Shown here: in pieces, positions 37,045-45,568 of the stretch
Numbering within the stretch: the first letter of the stretch is position 1
Layout of the letters: each line of letters opens with the position of its first letter
The notes under the pieces: generated by a model
Database searches by the model: none
Seen by the model: the letters and a program-made list of their open reading frames with translations, nothing else
What the model was told of the DNA's origin: nothing
Program-made: the position numbers and the translations under genes
NCBI GenBank assembly: GCA_049650345.1
Contig: JBARZY010000128.1
Location: 1 to 64,000, forward strand
Length of the DNA stretch: 64,000 nucleotides
Reading direction: 5' to 3'
From: Glaciecola sp049650345
GTDB lineage: Bacteria; Pseudomonadota; Gammaproteobacteria; Enterobacterales; Alteromonadaceae

Positions 37045-37154
37045 ATATACGCCACAAGTATAATAACGCTCCCTGTATTTTTTGCACTATTGTTATGAAC
37101 AAGTTAATAGGGTTTCCCTATTTCATACATTTTCATAGCATTAGAGTACTTAAT

Positions 37155-39047
37155 ATGTCTTATCAATCTGAATATGATGCTTCGGTATCATCACCTGAAG
37201 CTTTCTGGCAATCCAAAGCAAACGACCTACCATGGTACAAAGCTCCGTCTACAATTTTGTCTAAAGATGAAAACAACATTGATAGATGGTTTGCCGATGG
37301 CGAAATGAATACTTGCTACATGGCACTTGATTTTCATGTTGAAAATGGCCGCGGTGATCAAGCGGCACTTATTTATGATTCTCCCGTAACCAGTACCAAA
37401 CAACAATACACCTATGCCGAGTTACTTGATGCAGTGGCTACCTTTGCGGGTGTGCTACAACAAAATGGCGTAAGCAAGGGCGATACAGTAGTTGTGTATA
37501 TGCCCATGATTGCAGAAGCCGTGATTGCGATGCTTGCGACCGCTAGATTGGGCGCAGTGCATTCAGTTGTGTTCGGTGGTTTTTCAGCAAATGAACTTGC
37601 GGTTCGTATTGACGACGCCAAGCCCAAGCTTATTGTGACGGCATCTTGCGGCATAGAAATTAACCGTGTGATTGAATACAAGCCAATGGTAGATGAAGCC
37701 ATTGTGATAGCCAGTCACAAACCCGATAACGTAATATTGCTACAACGTGAACAAAAGACTGCCAGTATGCAAGCAGGGCGCGATGTTGATTGGGCCGATG
37801 CCATCAAACATGCAGAGCCTGCTGCTTGCGTTGCTGTAAAAGGCACTGACCCACTTTATGTGTTATATACTTCTGGTACTACTGGTAAGCCCAAAGGGGT
37901 CGTCCGCGACAATGGCGGCCATGCGGTAGCATTAAAATACTCGATGAGCAGTGTGTATAACATGGATGCTGGCGATGTATTTTGGGCAGCATCTGATGTG
38001 GGCTGGGTAGTCGGCCATTCGTATATTGTGTATGCACCTTTATTACATGGGTGTACCACAATAGTGTACGAGGGCAAGCCTGTAAGAACACCTGATGCCG
38101 GTGCGTTTTGGCGGGTAATAGAAGAATACAAAGTAAAAGCGGTATTTGCTGCCCCTACTGCATTTAGAGCTATACGCAAAGAAGACCCAGAAGCAAGCTT
38201 ACTGCAAAATTACGACCTATCAAGTTTAGATACGGTGTTTATGGCGGGTGAGCGACTTGACCCACCGACTTATGAGTGGACCGTTGAAAAAACCGGTAAA
38301 CCGGTTGTTGATCATTGGTGGCAAACCGAGACTGGCTGGGCCATTAGCGCCAACTTAATGGGCGTAGAGCGTTTGCAAACAAAACCGGGCTCATCAACAA
38401 AGCCGGTACCTGGCTTTAATGTACAAATATTAGATGCCGAAGGGAATGAGTTACCTGCCAATACACAGGGTGCAATTGCGTTAAAATTACCTTTGCCGCC
38501 AAGTTGCTTAGCGACTATTTGGGGTGACTTTGACCGTTTCAGTGATGGATATTTAACTGAATACCCAGGCTACTATTCATCGGGCGATGGCGGCTATATT
38601 GATGAAGACGGTTATTTGTTTGTAATGGGCCGTACCGACGATGTAATTAATGTTGCTGGACATCGATTATCTACCGGTGAAATGGAAGAAGTACTGGCAA
38701 GCCACAGTGCAGTGGCAGAATGTTCGGTTATTGGTGTGCACGACAGCCTAAAAGGGCAAGTGCCTATTGGGTTAGCGTTATTGAAAGACGGCGCCACTAT
38801 CAACGAAGCTGATTTACAGGCTGAGTTAGTTGCAATGGTACGCAACCAAATAGGCGCGGTAGCGTGTTTGAAGCAAACCTTAATTGTGCCGCGTTTGCCG
38901 AAAACACGTTCGGGCAAAATACTGCGTAAATTGCTTCGTCAAATTGCCGACAACCAAGACTTTGTAGTGCCGTCAACCATTGATGATCCTGCCAGTATTG
39001 ACGAAATAAAAGCGATTATGTTTGATAATGGCTTGGTGAAGCAATAA
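37155..39047 (+). CDS. prpE: Propionyl-CoA synthetase
   Basis: An AMP-forming acyl-CoA synthetase of 630 residues. The chosen start is ATG 37155 (MSYQSEYDASV); the frame is open 48 codons upstream but that part overlaps the preceding gene and has no family match. P-loop-like YTSGTTGKPKG, WWQTETGW, YYSSGDGGYIDEDGYLFVMGRTDDVINVAGH and catalytic K588 in TRSGKILRK are present. It activates propionate (and acetate) to the CoA ester, feeding the methylcitrate cycle. It is separated from prpR-prpF by a minus-strand lipoprotein gene, and I see no TTGTCGACAA box in front of it. Confidence 0.92.
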   Translation: MSYQSEYDASVSSPEAFWQSKANDLPWYKAPSTILSKDENNIDRWFADGEMNTCYMALDFHVENGRGDQAALIYDSPVTSTKQQYTYAELLDAVATFAGVLQQNGVSKGDTVVVYMPMIAEAVIAMLATARLGAVHSVVFGGFSANELAVRIDDAKPKLIVTASCGIEINRVIEYKPMVDEAIVIASHKPDNVILLQREQKTASMQAGRDVDWADAIKHAEPAACVAVKGTDPLYVLYTSGTTGKPKGVVRDNGGHAVALKYSMSSVYNMDAGDVFWAASDVGWVVGHSYIVYAPLLHGCTTIVYEGKPVRTPDAGAFWRVIEEYKVKAVFAAPTAFRAIRKEDPEASLLQNYDLSSLDTVFMAGERLDPPTYEWTVEKTGKPVVDHWWQTETGWAISANLMGVERLQTKPGSSTKPVPGFNVQILDAEGNELPANTQGAIALKLPLPPSCLATIWGDFDRFSDGYLTEYPGYYSSGDGGYIDEDGYLFVMGRTDDVINVAGHRLSTGEMEEVLASHSAVAECSVIGVHDSLKGQVPIGLALLKDGATINEADLQAELVAMVRNQIGAVACLKQTLIVPRLPKTRSGKILRKLLRQIADNQDFVVPSTIDDPASIDEIKAIMFDNGLVKQ

Positions 39048-39078
39048 GGCTATAAACCGCTGCTCGTTATATAAAAAA

Positions 39079-39104
39079 GGCACCAAAACAATCGTTTTGG
39101 TGCC
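39079..39104. terminator. Terminator between prpE and the lipoprotein gene
   Basis: GGCACCAAAAC (39079-39089) pairs perfectly with GTTTTGGTGCC (39094-39104). Read leftward, it is followed by a TTTTTT run (39078-39073), so it is a good terminator for the minus-strand lipoprotein gene. Rightward it lacks a T-run but may still end prpE. Confidence 0.85.
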
Positions 39105-39140
39105 AAACCATGTTACAAAACGGGAGAGTGCTTTGTAAGT

Positions 39141-39821
39141 CTAGTATTTACGAATAACCTTTTCATTTAAGCTGTCGTTTGCAAACTCAAGGTCCACAGG
39201 ACGCTCTAAAATAATGCTGCCATTTACCGTGGCATCTTCACCAATTTCTAATACAGGGTTACGGCCTTTGTATTTGCTGTTGCTTTTGTTCCAACGATAC
39301 ACAATATCGCCGTTAACACTTGTGGTGCCCATTAGAGAAATAGTGCCATTAACGGTTTCAATATTTCTTTGTACTTCAACGCTGTCTAACTCTATCGTGC
39401 CATTTACTGTGGTAACGTCATTTTCAACTCGGCTGCCTTGCTCAAGATAAATACCGCCATTGACCGATGACACATCGCCTTTTGCGATTAAATTTTTACC
39501 TGCGCTTAGTTTGCCGTTTACGGTTGATACGTCGGCAGCACTAACGTTATCTCCTAAGCTTAAACGGCCATTAACGCTAGAGATATCGTCAGCACTTACG
39601 TTATTCTCAATGCTTAAACGACCATTTACTGCTGATACATCGCCCACTGTTTTTCCTTCGCCAATGGTAAGTGATTTATTGACTGACGAGTAATCGTCAC
39701 CCCATGCTGTGCTAGCGGTTGCCTTGCCTGATCCAACATGAATAATACAGCCGGTGAGAACAATACTGCATAAAATAACAGTAATAAAAGTAAATACGGG
39801 TTTTGCTACGTGCTTTGACAT
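39141..39821 (-). CDS. Lipoprotein with VNG beta-helix-like repeats (bactofilin-like)
   Basis: 226 residues. The signal and lipobox are clear: SIVLTGC, with the lipidated cysteine at about residue 25. The mature part is almost all short repeats of about 20 residues built on xVNGxL or xVNGxI (SAVNGRL, SSVNGRL, STVNGKL, SSVNGGI, TTVNGTI, ETVNGTI, TSVNGDI, ATVNGSI), plus a degenerate first copy SSVNKSL. Alternating beta-strand and turn residues suggest a right-handed beta-helix, like bactofilins, but with a lipid anchor. Function unknown. It lies between prpE and prpR on the opposite strand; a role in propionate metabolism is unlikely. Confidence 0.75.
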   Translation of the reverse strand: MSKHVAKPVFTFITVILCSIVLTGCIIHVGSGKATASTAWGDDYSSVNKSLTIGEGKTVGDVSAVNGRLSIENNVSADDISSVNGRLSLGDNVSAADVSTVNGKLSAGKNLIAKGDVSSVNGGIYLEQGSRVENDVTTVNGTIELDSVEVQRNIETVNGTISLMGTTSVNGDIVYRWNKSNSKYKGRNPVLEIGEDATVNGSIILERPVDLEFANDSLNEKVIRKY

Positions 39822-40087
39822 GTGTTGGTCCTTTCTTATGTGCGTTGTGTGGTCGCGTAATTGTTATGTCGTTAATATTTAGCTTTTTGCACAATAAGTG
39901 CCAATAGTAAAAGCTTAATAAAAACAGTTGTTTATATTTTTACGTGTAATTTCGCCCATAATGTATTAGGCAAAAAACACAATAGTTAGCGTATTTGATT
40001 ATTAAGTCGCGGCAATTTGTAAAAGGGTTTAACTAGTGCCGATTATTTTTATTGAACGATAAAGTACACTTCTTAGATGTAAGTGCG

Positions 40088-40097
40088 TTGTCGACAA
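40088..40097. promoter_or_regulatory. PrpR-type box 1
   Basis: TTGTCGACAA, a perfect 10-bp palindrome. GntR-family regulators bind short palindromes of this kind. It lies 63 bp before box 2, which is six helical turns. Confidence 0.8.
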
Positions 40098-40150
40098 TTA
40101 TATTCATATAGACCGAAGTATTAGCATTTTTGGGGTGTTATTGTTGATTA

Positions 40151-40160
40151 TTGTCGACAA
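40151..40160. promoter_or_regulatory. PrpR-type box 2
   Basis: Second perfect TTGTCGACAA. Its first base is also a possible TTG start for prpR, but an operator here argues against translation starting so early. Confidence 0.8.
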
Positions 40161-40170
40161 CGAGAGTATA

Positions 40171-40180
40171 TTGTCGACAT
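40171..40180. promoter_or_regulatory. PrpR-type box 3
   Basis: TTGTCGACAT, one mismatch, 20 bp after box 2 and 22 bp before the prpR ATG. The pair 2-3 lies about two helical turns apart, suited to two bound dimers. Confidence 0.75.
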
Positions 40181-40201
40181 TGTTTAATTCAGGTAGTTTT
40201 T

Positions 40202-40870
40202 ATGACGCCCTTGGTTGAAGTCCCCATTACCGCCGCCGACAAAACGTTTATTGCGCTTCGTAGCGATATTGTAGAGGGCGAAATAGCCGCAGGCAGTAAA
40301 TTAAACGAATCTGAATTGTCGACACATTACCAAGTCAGCCGTGCAGTCATCCGCGAAAGTATCAACCGTCTTGAAAACGTTAATCTTGTTGAACGCAAAG
40401 CCAATATAGGTGCAAAAGTAGTTACCTTAAGCAATCAAGGTCTTATTCAACTGTACCAAGTGCGGGAATCATTAGAAGGCATGGCCGCAAGGCTCGCCGC
40501 TAAGCACATGAGCAATAAAGAAGTGGCTGAACTGCAAAGTTTGCTAAGCGCGCATTTTGCTGACGTGAAAGACTCACAATCGTATTACCAAGAAGCTGGC
40601 GACGTTGATTTTCATTATCGTGTGGTGCTAGGCAGTCATAACCAACACCTTATTGCCATGCTGATGAACAACATCTATCACCTTGTTCGCATGTACCGCG
40701 TGCAACTGGGTATGGCAGGACCTCGCGTGACAACCGCGTTTGAAGAACACAAAAACATAGTACAAGCCATTGCGAATAAAGATGAAGAGTTAGCTGAAAT
40801 GCTAATGCGCAGACACATTGCTTATTCACGAAACAACATTGAACACAAACTAAGGACAATAGACTTATGA
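40202..40870 (+). CDS. prpR: GntR-family (FadR subfamily) regulator of propionate catabolism
   Basis: 222 residues from ATG 40202 (MTPLVEVPITAADKTF). The N-terminal winged helix reads LRSDIVEGEIAAGSKLNESELSTHYQVSRAVIRESINRLENVNLVERKANIGAKV (about 20-75). The C-terminal FCD-type ligand domain includes YQVRESLEGMAARLAA, DFHYRVVLGSHN and a late histidine-bearing RRHIAYSRNNI. It overlaps prpB by 4 bp and heads the prpBC-acnD-prpF operon. Boxes upstream (and one in codons 39-42) suggest autoregulation. The gene is not related to the sigma-54-type PrpR of E. coli despite the shared name. Confidence 0.92.
   Translation: MTPLVEVPITAADKTFIALRSDIVEGEIAAGSKLNESELSTHYQVSRAVIRESINRLENVNLVERKANIGAKVVTLSNQGLIQLYQVRESLEGMAARLAAKHMSNKEVAELQSLLSAHFADVKDSQSYYQEAGDVDFHYRVVLGSHNQHLIAMLMNNIYHLVRMYRVQLGMAGPRVTTAFEEHKNIVQAIANKDEELAEMLMRRHIAYSRNNIEHKLRTIDL
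40316..40325. promoter_or_regulatory. PrpR-type half-match inside prpR
   Basis: TTGTCGACAC occurs within the coding region, 145 bp after box 3. One arm is mismatched. It may be an auxiliary site or chance; codon choice (TTG TCG ACA) allows either. Confidence 0.4.
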
Positions 40871-41742
40871 GTGCAGGTGCAAAATTTAGACAGGCCTTAA
40901 GTGCCAATCAACCTCTACAAATTGTAGGAACAATAAACGCCTATAGCGCAATGATGGCCAAACAAATTGGTCATCAGGCCATATATTTGTCGGGTGGCGG
41001 TGTGGCGAACGCGTCATATGGTTTGCCTGATTTAGGCATGACCTCGTTAAATGATGTGTTAGTTGATGTACAGCGTATTACCAGTGCTTGTGATTTGCCT
41101 TTGTTAGTTGACATTGATACTGGCTGGGGCGGCGCATTTAACATCGCGAAAACTATAAAAGACATGGAAAAAGCAGGTGCCGCAGCAGTGCACATGGAAG
41201 ACCAAGTGGCGCAAAAACGTTGTGGTCATCGTCCCAACAAAGAAATTGTGAGCACCGAAGAAATGGTTGACCGCATTAAGTCGGCGGTTGATGCGCGCAC
41301 CGATCCTAACTTCTTTATTATGGCTCGTACCGATGCGTTTGCTCAAGAAGGCCTAGAAAAAGCCATTGAGCGCGCTAAAGCCTACGTTGCTGCGGGTGCC
41401 GACGGCATTTTTGCCGAAGCGATTAAAACTCAAGAACACTACGAGGCGTTCAGCCAAGCACTAGATGTGCCTATTTTGGCGAACATTACCGAGTTTGGAC
41501 AAACCGAATTGTGGAATAAACAACAGCTAGGCGAGTGGGGCGCGGCCATGGTGTTATATCCACTGAGTGCCTTTAGAGCAATGAACAAAGCGGCAGAAAA
41601 TGTGTATCAGCACATATTGGCTGACGGTGACCAAAAAGCCGTGGTTGATACCATGCAAACGCGCATGGATTTATATGATTACTTAGGCTATCACGACTAT
41701 GAGCAAAAGCTTGATGCCTTGTTCGCCAAAACCAAAGATTAA
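40867..41742 (+). CDS. prpB: 2-methylisocitrate lyase
   Basis: A 291-residue enzyme of the isocitrate lyase/PEP mutase superfamily. The catalytic cysteine C119 is in QKRCGHRPNKEIV, identical in style to E. coli PrpB. Mg-binding LLVDIDTGWGGAFNIAKTI, VHMEDQ and IMARTDAFAQEG complete the site. It cleaves 2-methylisocitrate to pyruvate and succinate. The start overlaps the prpR stop (ATGA), so the two are coupled. 74 bp separate it from prpC. Confidence 0.96.
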   Translation: MSAGAKFRQALSANQPLQIVGTINAYSAMMAKQIGHQAIYLSGGGVANASYGLPDLGMTSLNDVLVDVQRITSACDLPLLVDIDTGWGGAFNIAKTIKDMEKAGAAAVHMEDQVAQKRCGHRPNKEIVSTEEMVDRIKSAVDARTDPNFFIMARTDAFAQEGLEKAIERAKAYVAAGADGIFAEAIKTQEHYEAFSQALDVPILANITEFGQTELWNKQQLGEWGAAMVLYPLSAFRAMNKAAENVYQHILADGDQKAVVDTMQTRMDLYDYLGYHDYEQKLDALFAKTKD

Positions 41743-41816
41743 CAACACCTTTAATTAAGCACACAAACCAAACAACAGAAACGTTAACACTTGTGGTTAA
41801 CAACAGGAGATAAACA

Positions 41817-42941
41817 ATGGCTAAAGTATTAAGTGGCGCTGGCTTACGCGGTCAGGTAGCAGGCAAAACTGCATTATCAACCGTGGGCGTATCTGGCTCT
41901 GGGTTAACTTATCGTGGCTATGATGTGAAAGAGCTTGCCGAAAAATGCGAATTTGAAGAAGTCGCCTATTTGATATTAAAAGGTAAACTCCCTACGGCCG
42001 CTGAACTTAGTGAATATAAAACCTTGCTAAAATCATTGCGTGATATTCCACAAGCATTAAAAGATGTGTTAGAGCGTATACCTGCAAACGCCCACCCAAT
42101 GGATGTTATGCGCACAGGTTGTTCAATGCTAGGCAACCTAGAAATGGAAGTGGATTTTGCTCAGCAAGACACCATTACCGACCGCATGCTAGCCTGCTTC
42201 CCAAGTATTATTTGTTATTGGTATCGTTATTCTCATGACGGTGTACGCATTGACGTTGCCACCGACGACGATTCAATTGGCGGCCATTTTTTACACCTGT
42301 TACACGGTAAAAAGCCAAGTGCCTTGCACGAGCAGGTAATGCATGTGTCGCTTATTCTATACGCAGAGCATGAGTTTAATGCGTCTACCTTTACTGCTCG
42401 CGTTTGTGCTTCTACCTTATCAGACATGCATTCTTGTATTACGGGAGCTATCGGCTCATTGCGCGGTCCTTTGCATGGCGGTGCAAACGAAGCAGCTATG
42501 GATATGATTGAGAAGTTTGACAACCCAGAGCACGCAGAACAAGAAATGATGGGCATGCTAGAGCGTAAAGAAAAAATTATGGGCTTTGGTCATGCGGTGT
42601 ATTCAGAGTCAGACCCGCGCAATGAAATTATCAAGCAGTGGTCACAAAAGCTAGCCGGCGAAGTAGGTGATAGTAACCTCTATGATGTATCGGTGCGCTG
42701 TGAAGCCGTTATGAAGCGCGAAAAAGGCTTATTCTGTAACGCCGATTTCTTCCACGCGTCTGCGTATAACTATATGGGCATTCCTACTAAGTTGTTTACC
42801 CCTATTTTTGTGATGTCGCGTTTAACAGGCTGGCCAGCACACGTAATGGAACAACGTGCCGACAACCGTATTATTCGTCCATCGGCAGATTACACGGGTG
42901 AAGATTTACGTGCAGTTGAACCTATCGCTTCACGCGTATAA
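41817..42941 (+). CDS. prpC: 2-methylcitrate synthase
   Basis: 374 residues, citrate synthase fold. SGSGLTYRGYDVKELAEKCEFEEVAYLILKGKLP is the N-terminal signature. Catalytic residues lie in GPLHGGANEAA (His), IMGFGHAVYSESDPRN (His) and the late Asp in CNADFFHASAYNYMGIP. It condenses propionyl-CoA with oxaloacetate to 2-methylcitrate. GGAG at 41805-41808 serves the ATG. Third gene of the prp operon. Confidence 0.95.
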   Translation: MAKVLSGAGLRGQVAGKTALSTVGVSGSGLTYRGYDVKELAEKCEFEEVAYLILKGKLPTAAELSEYKTLLKSLRDIPQALKDVLERIPANAHPMDVMRTGCSMLGNLEMEVDFAQQDTITDRMLACFPSIICYWYRYSHDGVRIDVATDDDSIGGHFLHLLHGKKPSALHEQVMHVSLILYAEHEFNASTFTARVCASTLSDMHSCITGAIGSLRGPLHGGANEAAMDMIEKFDNPEHAEQEMMGMLERKEKIMGFGHAVYSESDPRNEIIKQWSQKLAGEVGDSNLYDVSVRCEAVMKREKGLFCNADFFHASAYNYMGIPTKLFTPIFVMSRLTGWPAHVMEQRADNRIIRPSADYTGEDLRAVEPIASRV

Positions 42942-42960
42942 CTAATAGCGAGCCAATACC

Positions 42961-45567
42961 ATGAATTATTTATATAGAAAACCGTTTACTCACCCCAACG
43001 TAAATGTGTCACTTGATTACTTTGACGTTGAAGCGGCAGTTAATGACATAGAGCCAGGCGCATATGCCAAATTGCCATACACCTCTAAAGTGTTAGCCGA
43101 AAACTTAGTGCGTAAGTGCGAACCAAGTATGTTGAGCGATGCATTGGGGCAACTTATTTACCGTAAACGAGATTTAGATTTTCCATGGTATCCGGCGCGC
43201 GTAGTGTGTCATGACATATTGGGTCAAACCGCATTGGTTGACTTGGCCGGTTTGCGTGATGCAATTGCGTTAAAAGGCGGCGATCCCAGCAAGGTCAACC
43301 CTGTTGTGCCCACTCAATTAGTGGTAGACCATTCATTGGCGGTTGAGCATGCAGGTTTTGAAGAAAATGCCTTTGAAAAAAACCGCGCCATTGAAGACCG
43401 TCGTAACGAAGACCGTTTTCATTTTATCAACTGGTGTAAAACCGCATTTGAAAATGTAGATGTTATCCCCCAAGGCAATGGTATTTTGCACCAAATCAAC
43501 TTAGAACGTATGTCGCCTGTGATACAGCAGCGCGATGGCGTAGCGTTTCCTGATACCTTGGTGGGTACCGACAGTCATACACCTATGGTCGATGCCTTAG
43601 GTGTAATTTCTATTGGTGTAGGCGGGCTTGAAGCTGAAAGTGTTATGTTAGGGCGTGCCTCATACATGCGTTTGCCTGACATTATTGGAGTGGAAGTAAC
43701 CGGTAAGCCACAAGAGGGCATTACCGCTACCGATATTGTACTGGCATTAACCGAATTCTTGCGTAAAGAAAAAGTGGTATCGTCGTATTTAGAGTTCTTT
43801 GGTGAGGGCACAAAGCATCTAACTTTAGGTGATCGCGCCACCATTTCAAATATGACGCCAGAGTATGGTGCAACCGCTGCGATGTTCTATATTGACGAAC
43901 AAACTACCGAATATTTAACCCTCACTGGTCGCAGCAGTGAACAGGTTAAGTTAGTGGAAGCATACGCCAAAAGTACTGGTTTGTGGGCATCTGAAATGGA
44001 AGCTGCAGAATATGAGCGTTCACTAACATTTGATTTGTCGAACATTGGACGCAACATGGCAGGGCCATCCAACCCACATAATAAACTGCCTACAAGCGCC
44101 TTAGCTGAGCGTGGACTTACCGGAAATTATGCTTCTGAAAATGGCCTAATGCCCGATGGCGCAGTTATTATTGCGGCTATTACCAGTTGCACAAATACCA
44201 GTAATCCACGCAATATGATTGCTGCTGGACTGATTGCGCGCAATGCAAACAAATTAGGCTTAAGCAGAAAGCCATGGGTAAAAACCTCATTAGCGCCGGG
44301 CTCAAAAGCGGTAAAACTGTATCTAGAAGAAGCCAGTTTGTTACCTGAACTCGAGCAACTTGGTTTTGGCGTTGTGGCTTTTGCTTGTACCTCGTGTAAC
44401 GGCATGAGCGGCGCACTGGACCCAAAAATAGCCAAAGAAATTACCGACCGAGATTTATACAGCACCGCAGTGCTATCGGGTAACCGAAATTTTGATGGGC
44501 GTATTCACCCCCATGCTGATCAGGCATTTTTAGCTTCGCCGCCGCTAGTAGTGGCTTATGCCATTGCTGGAAGCATTCGTTTTGATATAGAAAAAGATCC
44601 ACTAGGCGTTGATGCTAAAGGCAATCCTATTTTCTTAAAAGACATATGGCCTAGCGATGAAGAGATTAACCAAGTAGTTAAAGCATCGGTTAAGCCCGAG
44701 CAATTCAGAAAAGTGTACGAGCCAATGTTTGCGGTTAAAACCGACGCTCAGACATTGAGCGACCCATTGTATGACTGGCGCGAGATGAGCACTTATATTC
44801 GTCGACCGCCATATTGGGAAGGCGCATTAGCAGGTAAGCGTTCTCTTTCAAAATTACGCCCACTAGCAGTACTTGGCGATAACATTACTACTGATCATTT
44901 ATCACCTTCTAACGCCATCATGGCAAGTTCAGCCGCGGGTGAATATTTGGCAAAAATGGGTTTGCCTGAAGAAGACTTTAACTCATACGCCACGCACCGA
45001 GGTGATCATTTAACAGCGCAGCGCGCTACCTTTGCCAATCCTAAGTTACTGAATGAAATGGTGACCGACGAAAATGGCAACGTTAAGCAAGGCTCGTATG
45101 CCCGCGTAGAGCCTGAGGGCACGAGCATGCGCATGTGGGAAGCCATTGAAACCTATATGCAGCGCAAACAGCCACTCATTATTGTTGCTGGCGCTGATTA
45201 TGGTCAAGGTTCATCACGCGACTGGGCAGCTAAAGGCGTGCGCCTTGCCGGTGTTGAAGTTATTGTAGCCGAAGGGTTTGAGCGTATTCATCGCACCAAC
45301 CTAATTGGCATGGGCGTATTACCGCTACAATTTATGCCTGGCACTACACGTATTACCTTGGGCATAGATGGCACAGAAGTGTACGATGTGGAAGGTGAGA
45401 TGAGCCCCGCTGCTGAGCTTACCTTAGTTGTTACCAGACAGTCTGGCGAACAAGTCCGCGTGCCGGTTTCGTGTCGTTTAGATACCGCCGAAGAGGTGTC
45501 TATATACGCCGCCGGTGGTGTGCTGCAGCGTTTTGCCGATGACTTTTTAGCCAGCGAGGCAAGCTAG
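42961..45567 (+). CDS. acnD: Fe/S-dependent 2-methylcitrate dehydratase
   Basis: 868 residues, aconitase-A-like. Cluster ligands are the cysteine in AITSCTNTSNPRN and the pair in FACTSCNGMSGALDP. The substrate-binding swivel domain has DYGQGSSRDWAAKG and GDNITTDHLSPSNAI. Together with PrpF it replaces PrpD, dehydrating 2-methylcitrate to the aconitate stage of the cycle. It begins 19 bp after prpC and is followed within 1 bp by prpF, the usual pair. Confidence 0.96.
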   Translation: MNYLYRKPFTHPNVNVSLDYFDVEAAVNDIEPGAYAKLPYTSKVLAENLVRKCEPSMLSDALGQLIYRKRDLDFPWYPARVVCHDILGQTALVDLAGLRDAIALKGGDPSKVNPVVPTQLVVDHSLAVEHAGFEENAFEKNRAIEDRRNEDRFHFINWCKTAFENVDVIPQGNGILHQINLERMSPVIQQRDGVAFPDTLVGTDSHTPMVDALGVISIGVGGLEAESVMLGRASYMRLPDIIGVEVTGKPQEGITATDIVLALTEFLRKEKVVSSYLEFFGEGTKHLTLGDRATISNMTPEYGATAAMFYIDEQTTEYLTLTGRSSEQVKLVEAYAKSTGLWASEMEAAEYERSLTFDLSNIGRNMAGPSNPHNKLPTSALAERGLTGNYASENGLMPDGAVIIAAITSCTNTSNPRNMIAAGLIARNANKLGLSRKPWVKTSLAPGSKAVKLYLEEASLLPELEQLGFGVVAFACTSCNGMSGALDPKIAKEITDRDLYSTAVLSGNRNFDGRIHPHADQAFLASPPLVVAYAIAGSIRFDIEKDPLGVDAKGNPIFLKDIWPSDEEINQVVKASVKPEQFRKVYEPMFAVKTDAQTLSDPLYDWREMSTYIRRPPYWEGALAGKRSLSKLRPLAVLGDNITTDHLSPSNAIMASSAAGEYLAKMGLPEEDFNSYATHRGDHLTAQRATFANPKLLNEMVTDENGNVKQGSYARVEPEGTSMRMWEAIETYMQRKQPLIIVAGADYGQGSSRDWAAKGVRLAGVEVIVAEGFERIHRTNLIGMGVLPLQFMPGTTRITLGIDGTEVYDVEGEMSPAAELTLVVTRQSGEQVRVPVSCRLDTAEEVSIYAAGGVLQRFADDFLASEAS

Positions 45568-45568
45568 C

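Larger units (their letters stand above)
39822..40201. promoter_or_regulatory. Divergent control region in front of prpR
   Basis: 380 bp with no gene. It holds three PrpR-type boxes (40088, 40151, 40171) close to prpR, and must also hold the lipoprotein promoter at its left end. The remainder is AT-rich with nothing else supported. Confidence 0.75.

Noticed and set aside
37011..37154. 48-codon N-terminal extension of prpE
   Set aside because: It overlaps the end of the surface-protein gene, is not similar to PrpE, and MSYQSEYDA is the family-like start.
41782..41800. GTTAAC repeated on both sides of seven bases between prpB and prpC
   Set aside because: Six-base arms that are themselves palindromic occur easily by chance in AT-rich spacer; no terminator features.
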